Origin: Cyanobacteria bacterium FACHB-471
GTDB taxonomy: Bacteria > Cyanobacteriota > Cyanobacteriia > Elainellales > Elainellaceae
Direction of reading: 5' to 3'
Length of the DNA: 64,000 nt
Assembly: GCA_014695345.1 (NCBI GenBank)
Contig: JACJOC010000098.1
Span: 1 to 64,000 of the forward strand
The notes beneath the pieces were generated by a model that saw only the letters and a list, made by a program, of their open reading frames with translations, was not told the origin of the DNA and did not search any database. Each line of letters begins with the position of its first letter. The first letter of the stretch is position 1. The translations under genes were made by a program, and so were the position numbers. This document shows positions 8,002-15,608 of this stretch, piece by piece.

Positions 8002-9165
8002 TTATCCCTTCCCTAGTAGCTCGGCGATCGCCTGTCGCTCGGCAGGGGGTTGCGAGGGGAGAACTTGACGAGTATCGGTGATCAACCAATCTAATGCGGC
8101 TGCCTGTACATCGATGGCAGCTCCAGTCTTGTCGATACAGTGGCGACCAAACACTAGCTTATCGACTAAGCGCACTCCGGGACCAAGGCGAGAATATTCA
8201 AAGATGACGCTGTTGTCTACGGTCGCGCCGCTGCAAATGTAGCAATTTGGGCCAATCATTGTTGGTCCAATAATTGTGGCTCCGTCTTCAATGTGAGTCA
8301 TGCCGCCGATGTAAACCGGGCCTTTGATGTCAACTTTGTCCCAATTCACTGAAACATTTAGCCCCGTGTAAATGCCGGGGGCAACCTGGTGCCCAGGAAT
8401 ATCTACGTTCTTGACCTCACCTAGCAAGACACTGCGAATTGCGCGCCAGTAATCAGGTACTTTACCGATGTCTACCCATTCAAAGTCCATTGAGATGCCG
8501 TAGAAGGGCGCACCCATTTCTACCAACTTGGGGAAAAGTTGTCCGCCAATATCGTATTCCTCACCAGAGGGAATGTAATCTAAGATTTCTGGCTCAAAAA
8601 TGTAAATACCCGTGTTGATGTCAGTACTTAGGGCTTCTTCAACGGAGGGCTTTTCCTGAAAGGCTTTGATCCGCCCTTCCTCATCTGTGACAACCACACC
8701 GTAGCTGGAAACTTCTTCGCGGGGTACGGGCATCATAACGACTGTGGCGATCGCACCCTTTTCACGATGCCAGCGCACGGCTGCGCTCAAATCTAAGTCG
8801 ATTAGGGCATCACCGCAAAGCACCACAAAAGTGTCATCAAAAAATGGAGAAAAATCTTGGATGCGCTTCATTCCTCCAGCGGAGCCGAGCGCTGCGCCAA
8901 CCAGAGTTCCGTCTGGCTCAATTCGCCCTTCAAAGGAATAGGCAATCTGAACGCCAAATCGTTGACCATCTCGAAAATAGCCTTCGATTTCGTTGGCAAG
9001 ATGGCTGACGTTCACCATGATTTCGTCAAAGCCATGCTGACGCAGTAGTTCCAGCAAAAACTCCATTACTGGCTTCTGCAAAATCGGAATCATTGGCTTA
9101 GGGATGGTGTAGGTAATAGGGCGTACACGAGTACCCTTACCTGCTGCCAGAATCATGGCTTTCAT
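8002..9165 (-). CDS. Sugar-phosphate nucleotidyltransferase (mannose-1-phosphate guanylyltransferase-like)
   Basis: A 387-residue NDP-sugar pyrophosphorylase. The N-terminal nucleotidyltransferase domain opens with MKAMILAAGKGTRVRPIT and KPMIPI, the nucleotide-binding loop. VVLCGDALIDLD near residue 115 carries the metal-binding Asp, and FEWVDIGKVPDYW near residue 230 is the usual end of the domain. Residues ~260-350 contain hexapeptide repeats of a left-handed beta-helix (IGPTMIGPNCYICSGATV). The family makes GDP-mannose or dTDP/UDP-glucose for surface polysaccharides. The exact substrate cannot be read from the sequence. It stands alone, with about 245 bases upstream to scpA. Confidence 0.85.
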   Translation of the reverse strand: MKAMILAAGKGTRVRPITYTIPKPMIPILQKPVMEFLLELLRQHGFDEIMVNVSHLANEIEGYFRDGQRFGVQIAYSFEGRIEPDGTLVGAALGSAGGMKRIQDFSPFFDDTFVVLCGDALIDLDLSAAVRWHREKGAIATVVMMPVPREEVSSYGVVVTDEEGRIKAFQEKPSVEEALSTDINTGIYIFEPEILDYIPSGEEYDIGGQLFPKLVEMGAPFYGISMDFEWVDIGKVPDYWRAIRSVLLGEVKNVDIPGHQVAPGIYTGLNVSVNWDKVDIKGPVYIGGMTHIEDGATIIGPTMIGPNCYICSGATVDNSVIFEYSRLGPGVRLVDKLVFGRHCIDKTGAAIDVQAAALDWLITDTRQVLPSQPPAERQAIAELLGKG

Positions 9166-9411
9166 AAGTATTTTCTCTCAATCCTGGGCTAGGTTAGCTT
9201 CTGCTTAGTTGATGTCGATTTGGTCAACTTGTTCCAGTTTTCCATAATCTCTGGGAATTACTGGATACAAAATAGCAATTTTGCACAATCTACATTAAGC
9301 CTGTTAGCAAAACCGGAATTTACTTAATGGAAACTGCAGAAAAGCTTACAGGCAAGACAGTTGCACGACGTTCAATATCACCCGCAGCGAGTGAAAGATT
9401 TAGCGATCGCT

Positions 9412-10269
9412 TCAGTCTGGCAAGGCGATCGCTGGGAATTCTGGCTCAGTTGTTGCATCACGGCTTAAGCTCCGAACTTTCAAATCTTGGTAAAACTCCT
9501 CTTGAGATAGCTCCACCTTGGATTGGGACGAAAGAAACAGCAGTGCCCAAAACACGGCAACCCGATCACCCTGAGGAGAATGACTGTGCAAATCAACAGG
9601 CTTAGTAAATTCTGCCACTCCATTTCCAGTTGGATTAATCCAAACGTCTAGAAGCGACTCAAAATCTAGCCAGTCTTGCCCCTGACTAATCTCATCCCAA
9701 TGCTCAGCAAGAAACTGGTCGATTGCGGCTGCAACCTCTGACAGGTTTTCCTGGTGAGCAAGCTGGGCGATCGCCCGCACCGCCTGTGAGCGAGATTGTG
9801 AGCGAGGGCGGCGCACCCGCGAACGGGGCTTTTGATCCACCATTGCGGTCGCCATCAGCTCAAGTTGAGCAATCAGCTCCTGGAGCGTGACCCGCCGCTG
9901 TTGGGGTGGACGGGCCACCGCCCGTCGCCGAATCCGTCGCTCTAAATGCAGCGGCAAGGGTTGACCTGCCCCTGCCTCATCTAACAATTCAGGTTCTTCG
10001 ACGATCTCTGCTTCGGCTCCTGCCTCCAGGCGAGCCAGACTGTCTGCCTTCAGCAAAACCAGCATCGATGCATACAGGAAAGCCTGTCCTGATTGCGATA
10101 GGTCAGCCTCATAGGGTGCTCGACCTGACTCGACGGTTTGCGTCGGTTTGAGTTGACTCAGAAACCGATCGATGACTTCAATCACTTGCACATCCCAGGG
10201 ATCTACTTCTCCTCGCTCTGCCAGGTCAATCAGCAGGGCGATCGCATTTTGTGCCAGGGATTGGGTCAT
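9412..10269 (-). CDS. scpA: Segregation and condensation protein A
   Basis: ScpA is the kleisin subunit of the SMC-ScpAB condensin. The preferred start (MTQSLAQNAIALLIDLAERG) gives about 285 residues; the open frame extends upstream but into the 38-residue gene. N-terminal LIDLAERGEVDPWDVQVIEVIDRFL is the classic SMC-neck-binding helix. The region SGQAFLYASMLVLLKADSLARLE follows near residue 70. The centre is Arg-rich, and the C-terminal winged helix includes VAVFWALLFLSSQSKVELSQEEFYQDLKV. It lies 11 bases after the small membrane-protein gene, with no strong Shine-Dalgarno. Cyanobacterial ScpA is often only weakly similar to firmicute forms. Confidence 0.85.
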   Translation of the reverse strand: MTQSLAQNAIALLIDLAERGEVDPWDVQVIEVIDRFLSQLKPTQTVESGRAPYEADLSQSGQAFLYASMLVLLKADSLARLEAGAEAEIVEEPELLDEAGAGQPLPLHLERRIRRRAVARPPQQRRVTLQELIAQLELMATAMVDQKPRSRVRRPRSQSRSQAVRAIAQLAHQENLSEVAAAIDQFLAEHWDEISQGQDWLDFESLLDVWINPTGNGVAEFTKPVDLHSHSPQGDRVAVFWALLFLSSQSKVELSQEEFYQDLKVRSLSRDATTEPEFPAIALPD

Positions 10270-10280
10270 AGGAGAGAAGC

Positions 10281-10397
10281 TTACCTGATACGAATCCGGA
10301 CAAAATACACCGCTGCTATCACAATCAGGTTGAGAAACAAAAGCGGCACCCACAGGCTCCAAGGGCTGAGCGGATCAATTAGGGCAGAAGCATTCAT
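10281..10397 (-). CDS. 38-residue single-helix membrane protein
   Basis: A short gene between a LapA-like gene and scpA, all on the minus strand. The frame encodes 38 residues: a short lead (MNASALIDPLSPWS), one hydrophobic helix (WVPLLFLNLIVIAAVYF) and a basic end (VRIRIR). In-frame ATGs further upstream (10400, 10409) are possible starts. Composition is strongly membrane-like and not random. Size and shape are like single-helix subunits of thylakoid complexes; an NdhP-like subunit of NDH-1 is my best guess but rests on memory of size and layout only. Linked by an 11-base gap to scpA. Confidence 0.6.
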   Translation of the reverse strand: MNASALIDPLSPWSLWVPLLFLNLIVIAAVYFVRIRIR

Positions 10398-10450
10398 CAT
10401 CAATAGCATTGGTAGCATTATCGTCAACAGCATCTAGCAGGGTAGACAAG

Positions 10451-10819
10451 CTATTTAGCTGCAAACACCTCAGTGACTTCGACATCTTCAGTTCGAGATT
10501 GGGAGGCAGGCAAAAGCCGTTGCTGCTCTTCTAGCTCTACCTTATAGCGCTGTACATCTTGCTCCAACTCTTCAATTCGAACGTCACGCTGACGAATTTC
10601 TCTCCCTGATTCCAACACCCGCTGAATCTGCGTCCAAACGCTAAAGACCCAGGCTAATGTTGCCCCAATTCCCATTGCCAAAAGCAACTCAACCGACAGG
10701 GGCGCTTGTAGCTCAACTCCTTCAACAACATGAATGACAGCAGGTTCTGTATTCTCAATCCCAAACAGGACGAGAGCCAGGCAGAAGACAAAGATAATTA
10801 CAAAGTTAATTTGGCGCAT
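10451..10819 (-). CDS. LapA/DUF1049-domain membrane protein
   Basis: A 122-residue protein with two N-terminal transmembrane helices (residues ~4-20 and ~44-62), separated by a short loop NTEPAVIHVVEGVELQAPLSVE. This 'N-x-x-P-V' loop plus two helices is the LapA (lipopolysaccharide assembly A) domain. Residues ~68-105 form a coiled coil (QRVLESGREIRQRDVRIEELEQDVQ region). It is the first gene of a probable operon with the 38-residue protein and scpA. The role in cyanobacteria is unknown. A second LapA-domain protein is at 20141. Confidence 0.8.
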   Translation of the reverse strand: MRQINFVIIFVFCLALVLFGIENTEPAVIHVVEGVELQAPLSVELLLAMGIGATLAWVFSVWTQIQRVLESGREIRQRDVRIEELEQDVQRYKVELEEQQRLLPASQSRTEDVEVTEVFAAK

Positions 10820-11210
10820 TGGTTAAAACCTCACTCTTGCGGATGACCAATCCAAATTGCCAGTAAGGTAGAACACACGTCAAGGTAGTCATGAAAGCAA
10901 CAACCTTGAAACAGAGTCTAACAGCTTAATGATAGTAATACGTCTGATCCAATATGAGTGAAGACATGAGAATTAATTGAGGGTGTAAGGAATAAGGGTT
11001 TAAGGAAAGTCATCAGTTAAAGATTTCCTACGCGACCTGACGCTTGAGACCCTCTTGTTCAAAGAATTGTAAAGTCGTTCGCCTCTTAGATACCTAGATC
11101 TAGAAAGCGGGGGATCTGCTAGCAGATCCCCCGCTTGTTAAGCCACATACTTGTTCCAACAAATCTCAGTCAATAGCCAATCTCAGAAGCCAATCTCAGA
11201 GCTATTTCAA
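10820..11210. other. lexA - LapA-gene intergenic region
   Basis: About 390 bases between two minus-strand genes. It contains a perfect 32-base palindrome (11105-11136), described separately, and the promoter of the LapA operon. I see no coding frame with support. Confidence 0.5.
11105..11136 (-). terminator. Perfect 32-bp palindrome, probable lexA terminator
   Basis: Each half is 'aagcgggggatctgct' read on opposite strands, so the sequence is perfectly self-complementary with no loop bases. It lies about 75 bases downstream of the lexA stop in the direction of transcription. On the minus strand it is followed by TTTCT, consistent with an intrinsic terminator. As a palindrome it could act in both directions. 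Confidence 0.7.
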
Positions 11211-11828
11211 CTATTTTATGGAACCGTAGTCACGCCATACGCCAACCAAGACGCCTTGAACTGTAACTCTCTCTAGGGGTTCTTTGATCACGTCATACTT
11301 GGAATTTCCGGGCTTTAGCAGAACGTGATCTTGTTCGCGATAGAAATATTTCAGCGTATTGCCTGCTCCTTCAACTCGGGCAGCAACAATGGTGCCATCC
11401 TTCAGGCGGTCGGGTTCTTGCACAGGGCGCATGATGACAAAGTCACCATCGGCAATCATTGCCTCGATCATGCTGTCTCCTGTGACCCTTAGCGCATAGT
11501 CTTGGGGACGAAGCTGTAGCCCTGCAATGTCAAGATAGGTCGTGTCGTCATCAGTAGCAGGTTCAAGCGCACCCCCTGCAAAAACTTCACCCCTAATTGG
11601 CACACCTTGAGCAATGCTGTGGATCAGCCGAATTGTTCTTGCCTTGCCTTCTGTCCAGTCAATGTAGCCTTTGGTTCGCAAATGCTCAAGACGGCTTTGA
11701 ATAGGAGCGGGAGATTTAAGCCCCATCGCTTTCATCATTTGCCGAATAGAAGGAGAGTGCTGATATTCTTTGATGTAGCTGGCTAGCCAATCATAAAGCT
11801 GTTGCTGGACTTCAGTAAGGCGTTCCAT
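11211..11828 (-). CDS. lexA: LexA repressor
   Basis: The 205-residue protein has an N-terminal winged-helix DNA-binding domain (MERLTEVQQQLYDWLASYI, then SPSIRQMMKAMGLKSPAPIQSRLEHLRTKG region) and a C-terminal S24 peptidase domain. The autocleavage Ala-Gly is present in GEVFAGGALEP. The nucleophile Ser is in TGDSMIEAMI near residue 118 and the Lys in TLKYFYRE near residue 157. Thus all elements for RecA-stimulated self-cleavage are intact, unlike the Synechocystis protein. A LexA box lies 47-60 bases upstream of the start, implying autoregulation. Alone in its transcription unit. Confidence 0.95.
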   Translation of the reverse strand: MERLTEVQQQLYDWLASYIKEYQHSPSIRQMMKAMGLKSPAPIQSRLEHLRTKGYIDWTEGKARTIRLIHSIAQGVPIRGEVFAGGALEPATDDDTTYLDIAGLQLRPQDYALRVTGDSMIEAMIADGDFVIMRPVQEPDRLKDGTIVAARVEGAGNTLKYFYREQDHVLLKPGNSKYDVIKEPLERVTVQGVLVGVWRDYGSIK

Positions 11829-11874
11829 AGGAGTAGTGTTGGGAGCGGTGGCTAAGAGCGACGGATCACTCCAT

Positions 11875-11888
11875 AGAACATTTGTACC
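11875..11888 (-). promoter_or_regulatory. LexA box upstream of lexA
   Basis: On the minus strand the 14-mer GGTACAAATGTTCT matches every position of the cyanobacterial LexA consensus RGTACNNNDGTWCB (established for Anabaena and relatives). It lies about 47 bases before the lexA ATG, in the expected promoter zone. Inference: LexA represses its own gene. Confidence 0.8.
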
Positions 11889-12096
11889 ACCAAAACCTAG
11901 TGTTGTCTAGCCTTTTTGAAAATTTAAAAGAAAAGCTGAAGAGACTTCTGACGATTTGCACCTTATTAAGCTCTTCTCTACTAGGCTCTTAAGGTCTAGC
12001 TGTTAGAGCTGAAGATGTCTTGCAAGATTAGAAGTTTTTAGAGGCTTAGCGTGGGGAAGTCTCTTAGTTGAAATTTTGAATTTCTAATTTCTAACT

Positions 12097-13227
12097 CTAA
12101 GTAAGATTACCACGCTTAATCTGTTCACGTTCGATCGCCTCAAACAAGGCTCGGAAATTACCTTCCCCAAATCCTTCTGCCTGGGTCAAACGTTCGGCGT
12201 AGCAGTAGGTTTGGCGCTCAATGATCTCAAAGAAAAAGGTAGGTTGCTCAAAGATTGGTTGAGTGAAAGCTTGTAGCAGCATTGCCTGGGGGGTGTCTTC
12301 TGACCAGTCTGCTAGCACTTGCTGTTGGGCGATCGCCTGCCACTCTGATTCTGCTAGGCAAAACCCAGGTCGCTGGCGCAACTGGCTGTAATAAGTGAGG
12401 GGAACGGGCAGAAAGTTTAGCCCCCGTTGGCGCAGATGGGCAATGGTCTGCACGATATCCTCAGTCTGGAGGGCAATGTGCTGTACTCCAGAACCCTGAT
12501 GAACATCTAAAAATTCTTGAATTTGGGAGGTCGCTGAAGCAGGTTCGTTGATTGGAAACTTTACCCCACTTTCGGGGTGAACTAGAACCTGACTGGACAA
12601 ACCTGAACGTTCTGTCTGGATTGCAAAGGTTTGCTGTCGTTCAAATCCCAATGTTTTTTCGTACCAAAGTACAGCGTCTGCTAAACTTCCGGCTGCAACA
12701 TTCAACACGACATGGTCAATGTCAATGAAGTTGGGTAACACCTCTTGTTGGGTGGAAAGATACTGGCTCAGATCCAGCCTGATGAGTTGTTCAACTTCCT
12801 GTCCTGGCTCAGCCCGGTGAGGGAGTAGGGATGTAAATCCTGATCGCTCTACTAAAGTGTGCGTCAGGTCGCCCCAACCGGATATGCTGGCCCATTTCAA
12901 ACAGCCTTGAGATTGCTGTTCTATTTGAATGGGGTGCAGCAGTTGCGCTCCGTGAGCAGTTGCGGTAGCGATCGCCTGCTCTAAATTCACAACCTGAAAA
13001 GCAACGTCTGCAATGCCAGCAGGGTGCAAGCTGAGATAGTCAGAGGCGGGGCTAGAATCAGTCAGCGGTGACGAAATGACAAAGTGGATTTTGCCGTTTC
13101 TAACAACCTCTGTGTGAGTGTGAAGCGTAGAGTGCCCTGCAATTGAGTAGAAGCCGAGAGTATAAACAAACCAATCGCGCCACGCTATTGCGTCTTCAAC
13201 ATAGAAATGAACGTGATCGATGTTCAT
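12097..13227 (-). CDS. 4-hydroxyphenylpyruvate dioxygenase
   Basis: This non-haem iron enzyme converts 4-hydroxyphenylpyruvate to homogentisate, the head-group precursor of tocopherols in cyanobacteria. The 376-residue protein consists of two VOC domains. The three iron ligands are visible in the C-terminal domain: His in DIDHVVLNV near residue 155, His in SGVQHIALQTEDI near residue 238, and Glu in FFFEIIERQ near residue 338. The N-terminal domain (MNIDHVHFYVEDAIAW) is degenerate. An ATG eight codons upstream also exists; the start at MNIDHV is preferred by comparison with the family. Stands 268 bases upstream of lexA; probably independent. Confidence 0.92.
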   Translation of the reverse strand: MNIDHVHFYVEDAIAWRDWFVYTLGFYSIAGHSTLHTHTEVVRNGKIHFVISSPLTDSSPASDYLSLHPAGIADVAFQVVNLEQAIATATAHGAQLLHPIQIEQQSQGCLKWASISGWGDLTHTLVERSGFTSLLPHRAEPGQEVEQLIRLDLSQYLSTQQEVLPNFIDIDHVVLNVAAGSLADAVLWYEKTLGFERQQTFAIQTERSGLSSQVLVHPESGVKFPINEPASATSQIQEFLDVHQGSGVQHIALQTEDIVQTIAHLRQRGLNFLPVPLTYYSQLRQRPGFCLAESEWQAIAQQQVLADWSEDTPQAMLLQAFTQPIFEQPTFFFEIIERQTYCYAERLTQAEGFGEGNFRALFEAIEREQIKRGNLT

Positions 13228-13414
13228 ACTGTTTGAAAAGTTCGTCCCCAAAGCGAGGGTTGCTGTTGCTTATGAACTTAACTTTGCATCATTAAGCTGA
13301 GCTGTAAGTCATTCTCTAGGTAGAAAATCGTTCTATTTCGGTTTAATCACCAAAATCAAGTGGCTTTCTGGCTAAATATTAGCCTTTTGTGGCAATAGTT
13401 GAATTTTGCATTCC

Positions 13415-14203
13415 TTATCGCTGTGCGATCGCCACGACTCGATCGATGCTATTAGCCTTGTATTGACCCGGCAAGTATTGGTCGATGTGACGAAATAGGG
13501 CAATAGGGGCAACAGTGCGACAAGTAAAAAACTCGATTGCTGCCTGGTCTGGCAAGAGCCGTACTTTAGGCGAGAGGTCTTTGGGCTGCTCGGTGCTCCA
13601 CTGCCAGTTGACCTGAGCAGGTGGCTCATCAATTAAACGGTGATGGCTCCAGTTGCGGTGTTGACCTAGTGCCCCAATTTCTAGCAATTCTCGCCGTAGG
13701 AGTGAGGCGATGATAAAAGACTGAGGAGAGCGATCGCCCTCAATCGCCTGCATAAAATCTGTCAGGGCCGATTCGGGTTTAGGTGGTTGATCGAGAGCGC
13801 CCGCGGCGGCGATCGCCTTTTCAAGCTGGGCTGTCGTCCCAAACGCCTCTGGAATTGCCCAGACAACCCCCGCACCGTCTACCTCAGCTCGGTAGAGATA
13901 GCTAATGAGCCGAAATCCTGGTTTCAGCTTCAATCCCGGCAGCTTTGCCAGGGCGGTGCCAGGGTTAAGGGTGCTAACTAGCCAATGACCAGACGGTCTA
14001 GGAGAGGTCAACTGGCTTTCAATCACTCCCCCAAACTTAAACAAGTCGCCTAGAGCATCTAAAGAATTTGGTTCAGGCAATTCATCTGCCGACTTAGAGC
14101 TAGTCCAAGTCCAATGTTGCTCCGACTTGGGTAGGACTAACGTATTTTTGATGTACTGTCTAACCTTTTGCAGAGTTGCCAGCGGAAATTTTTGAATCGC
14201 CAT
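13415..14203 (-). CDS. Conserved hypothetical protein, function unknown
   Basis: About 262 residues from the ATG of MAIQKFPLATLQKVRQY (the frame opens seven codons earlier at a TTG). No signal peptide, membrane helix or known catalytic motif is visible. The sequence is mixed alpha/beta, with an internal Pro-rich QPPKPES segment near residue 140 and a histidine-containing stretch LGQHRNWSHHRLIDEPP near residue 185 whose role I cannot name. The coding pattern is clean and HIP1 sites fall in it as in neighbouring genes. It lies downstream of a single-helix protein gene on the same strand. Confidence 0.65.
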   Translation of the reverse strand: MAIQKFPLATLQKVRQYIKNTLVLPKSEQHWTWTSSKSADELPEPNSLDALGDLFKFGGVIESQLTSPRPSGHWLVSTLNPGTALAKLPGLKLKPGFRLISYLYRAEVDGAGVVWAIPEAFGTTAQLEKAIAAAGALDQPPKPESALTDFMQAIEGDRSPQSFIIASLLRRELLEIGALGQHRNWSHHRLIDEPPAQVNWQWSTEQPKDLSPKVRLLPDQAAIEFFTCRTVAPIALFRHIDQYLPGQYKANSIDRVVAIAQR

Positions 14204-14317
14204 GACCGAAAGGGGGGCTGTCAAAACAGAATAGCTGCCTGTGTAGCCAAGGCTACTAGAGACATACTACCCGTGCCAAGGGAGGGACTCCCTTCAATCT
14301 CCCAATCCCTCGTTGTG

Positions 14318-14725
14318 TCATTGCGCACTAGAGTCGGAGCTAGGCGGATCAACCCAGACGATAGGACGTTGCCCAGGTTCAATTCTGCTAGTTTGCTCCT
14401 GCATCACACTGGTCGCCTGACGCGGATCAAAATGTCGGTTAAAGTCTGTCTGGATCTGATCAACACGCCCTTCAACCGCAGCAACCTCAGTCGTTAGCTC
14501 ACGCAGCTTTGCTTGCTGGGTCAAATTGTAGGGAATGAGCTTGACCAAAGCAGAAACAGCAGCGATCGCCAAAACCACGTTCACTGCCAGCTTTACTCCA
14601 ACTTCAGTCGCCACAACTTGATGGGGTTGGTGGCGCTGCTGCGGTTGTCGCCTTGTCCGAGGTACAGAGCGTTGAGCGGGGGGCGCGATGTGGAGTGGAG
14701 GTCTAGAGGGCTGGGTTGCGTTCAT
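14318..14725 (-). CDS. Single-pass membrane protein with coiled coil
   Basis: About 135 residues from MNATQPSRPPLHIAPP; the open frame is longer but the upstream part is not protein-like. The N-terminal 45 residues are Pro/Arg/Gln-rich and basic, presumably cytoplasmic. A transmembrane helix follows (VKLAVNVVLAIAAVSALVKLIPY, stop-transfer near residue 70). A coiled coil (LRELTTEVAAVEGRVDQIQ) and a Pro-rich tail with PIVWVDPP end it. The architecture recalls division or wall-scaffold proteins of the FtsL type, but I do not recognise a family. Confidence 0.65.
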   Translation of the reverse strand: MNATQPSRPPLHIAPPAQRSVPRTRRQPQQRHQPHQVVATEVGVKLAVNVVLAIAAVSALVKLIPYNLTQQAKLRELTTEVAAVEGRVDQIQTDFNRHFDPRQATSVMQEQTSRIEPGQRPIVWVDPPSSDSSAQ

Positions 14726-14981
14726 GATGTTGAATATTGCTCTATCCAAGGGGACTGCCGAATCCGAGAAAACCCCTAATTGAGAGCATACTCGCCTCGG
14801 AAAAGGAATCAAAACACCCCGAAGGGGTATGAGCTGAACTAACAGGTTGAGGCTAGATCAGATGGGACAGTAAAAGCAACCCTTTTGAAAATTCCTTTTG
14901 AAAATTAAAGACAGCTTTCGGGCATTTCTAGAAAATGACTATAACTCTGTGAGCCGTTGTGAGCTGAAGTATAGCAACTTC

Positions 14982-15032
14982 AAATGGATTGTGAGCGTTA
15001 CACTGAAAAAATGTACCTCTCACAATCCATTT
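14982..15032. repeat. 14-bp perfect inverted repeat
   Basis: AAATGGATTGTGAG (14982-14995) is matched by CTCACAATCCATTT (15019-15032) with a 23-base centre. It lies about 100 bases downstream of psaM. No T-tract follows, so a terminator is not obvious; it may be an operator or the trace of a small mobile repeat. Confidence 0.7.
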
Positions 15033-15061
15033 ATCTCTAACTGATTTCAGTCTCCCTATAC

Positions 15062-15101
15062 AAATTCTGGACGCGGAAATAAATTTCTACGCCCAGAATT
15101 T
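15062..15101 (-). terminator. Hairpin downstream of psaM
   Basis: A 9-base inverted repeat, AAATTCTGG and CCAGAATTT, encloses 22 bases. It begins about 30 bases after the psaM stop in the direction of transcription and has T-rich flanks on the minus strand. Plausible but weak as a terminator. Confidence 0.4.
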
Positions 15102-15133
15102 ATGAACGGGGTAGCGCTTCGCGCCACAGAGCG

Positions 15134-15229
15134 TTACTTGTAGAGCTCTGTAGAGAGCCGAAACGCCATAACGCCAGGGATTAAAGCAACGACCAATGCA
15201 ATAAAGATTTGGGTATCTGATAATGACAT
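15134..15229 (-). CDS. psaM: Photosystem I reaction centre subunit XII
   Basis: A 31-residue protein beginning [19 protein letters not shown] and ending [11 protein letters not shown]. The single helix and the C-terminal motif [10 protein letters not shown] are diagnostic of PsaM, which sits at the trimer-facing edge of photosystem I. An AGGAG Shine-Dalgarno stands ten bases before the ATG. A candidate RpaB (HLR1) site lies about 100 bases upstream. The gene is too short for standard open-frame thresholds. It is divergent from phoU. Confidence 0.95.
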   Translation of the reverse strand: MSLSDTQIFIALVVALIPGVMAFRLSTELYK

Positions 15230-15327
15230 AGCTGAAAAACTCCTGATTTGATGGGCAATATGTTCTACTTCGTAGGCTTTGCGCCAACGTTCATCACTGT
15301 CGGCTAAATCACGTCATTCTTGAACAA

Positions 15328-15345
15328 TTTGTCACATGATGTAAC
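15328..15345 (-). promoter_or_regulatory. Candidate HLR1 (RpaB) site upstream of psaM
   Basis: On the minus strand GTTACATCATGTGACAAA matches the HLR1 consensus (G/T)TTACA(T/A)(T/A)NN(G/T)TTACA(T/A)(T/A) at 14 of the 16 defined positions, with correct half-site spacing. It lies about 100 bases before the psaM start. RpaB/HLR1 control of photosystem I genes is established in Synechocystis and Synechococcus. The site is inferred. Confidence 0.5.
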
Positions 15346-15354
15346 AGAGGCAAG

Positions 15355-15384
15355 CTTAACCTGTGCTGTCTTATCGCTAACCCG
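15355..15384 (+). promoter_or_regulatory. Possible Pho box upstream of phoU
   Basis: CTTAACCT at 15355-15362 fits the cyanobacterial Pho-box half-repeat (CTTAACCT-like 8-mers separated by 3 bases). Two further 8-mers at the right spacing (CTGTCTTA, CTAACCCG) fit poorly. It would be about 225 bases upstream of phoU. Weak; recorded because of the gene it precedes. Confidence 0.25.
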
Positions 15385-15489
15385 CTAAAACCCCTCTCGG
15401 CTTTACCCTGTCTGCTTCGGTTCTGTTTGCTCCATACATTTTTATCTGCTCTCTTCCTGTTGAAATGTCTATACTGGTTTGAAAACTTA

Positions 15490-15527
15490 AAATTTGGGGA
15501 CTTTTAGGAAATTTGGGGACTTTTAGG
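15490..15527 (+). repeat. 19-bp exact tandem repeat upstream of phoU
   Basis: The unit 'aaatttggggacttttagg' occurs twice head to tail with no gap, about 80 bases before the phoU start codon. It could be replication slippage or a paired binding site. Confidence 0.85.
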
Positions 15528-15608
15528 GTTATCAAATCATCCAATTTTCGTGATTTGTGAATTTTCACGTTTCTGTATCTACCGCACCTAAGCTTCGCGA
15601 GAATCTCC

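Larger units (their letters stand above)
14726..15132. other. Intergenic region with two inverted repeats
   Basis: About 400 bases between the coiled-coil protein gene and psaM. Two inverted repeats are present: AAATTCTGG/CCAGAATTT at 15062-15101 just beyond psaM, and a 14-base perfect pair at 14982-15032. I see no open frame with support. Confidence 0.5.

Noticed and set aside
9327-9605. 92-codon plus-strand frame over the scpA end
   Set aside because: It overlaps the conserved winged helix of ScpA on the other strand and has no motif.
10270-10362. Longer ScpA start
   Set aside because: It would cover the 38-residue gene in another frame, and its extra residues do not resemble ScpA.
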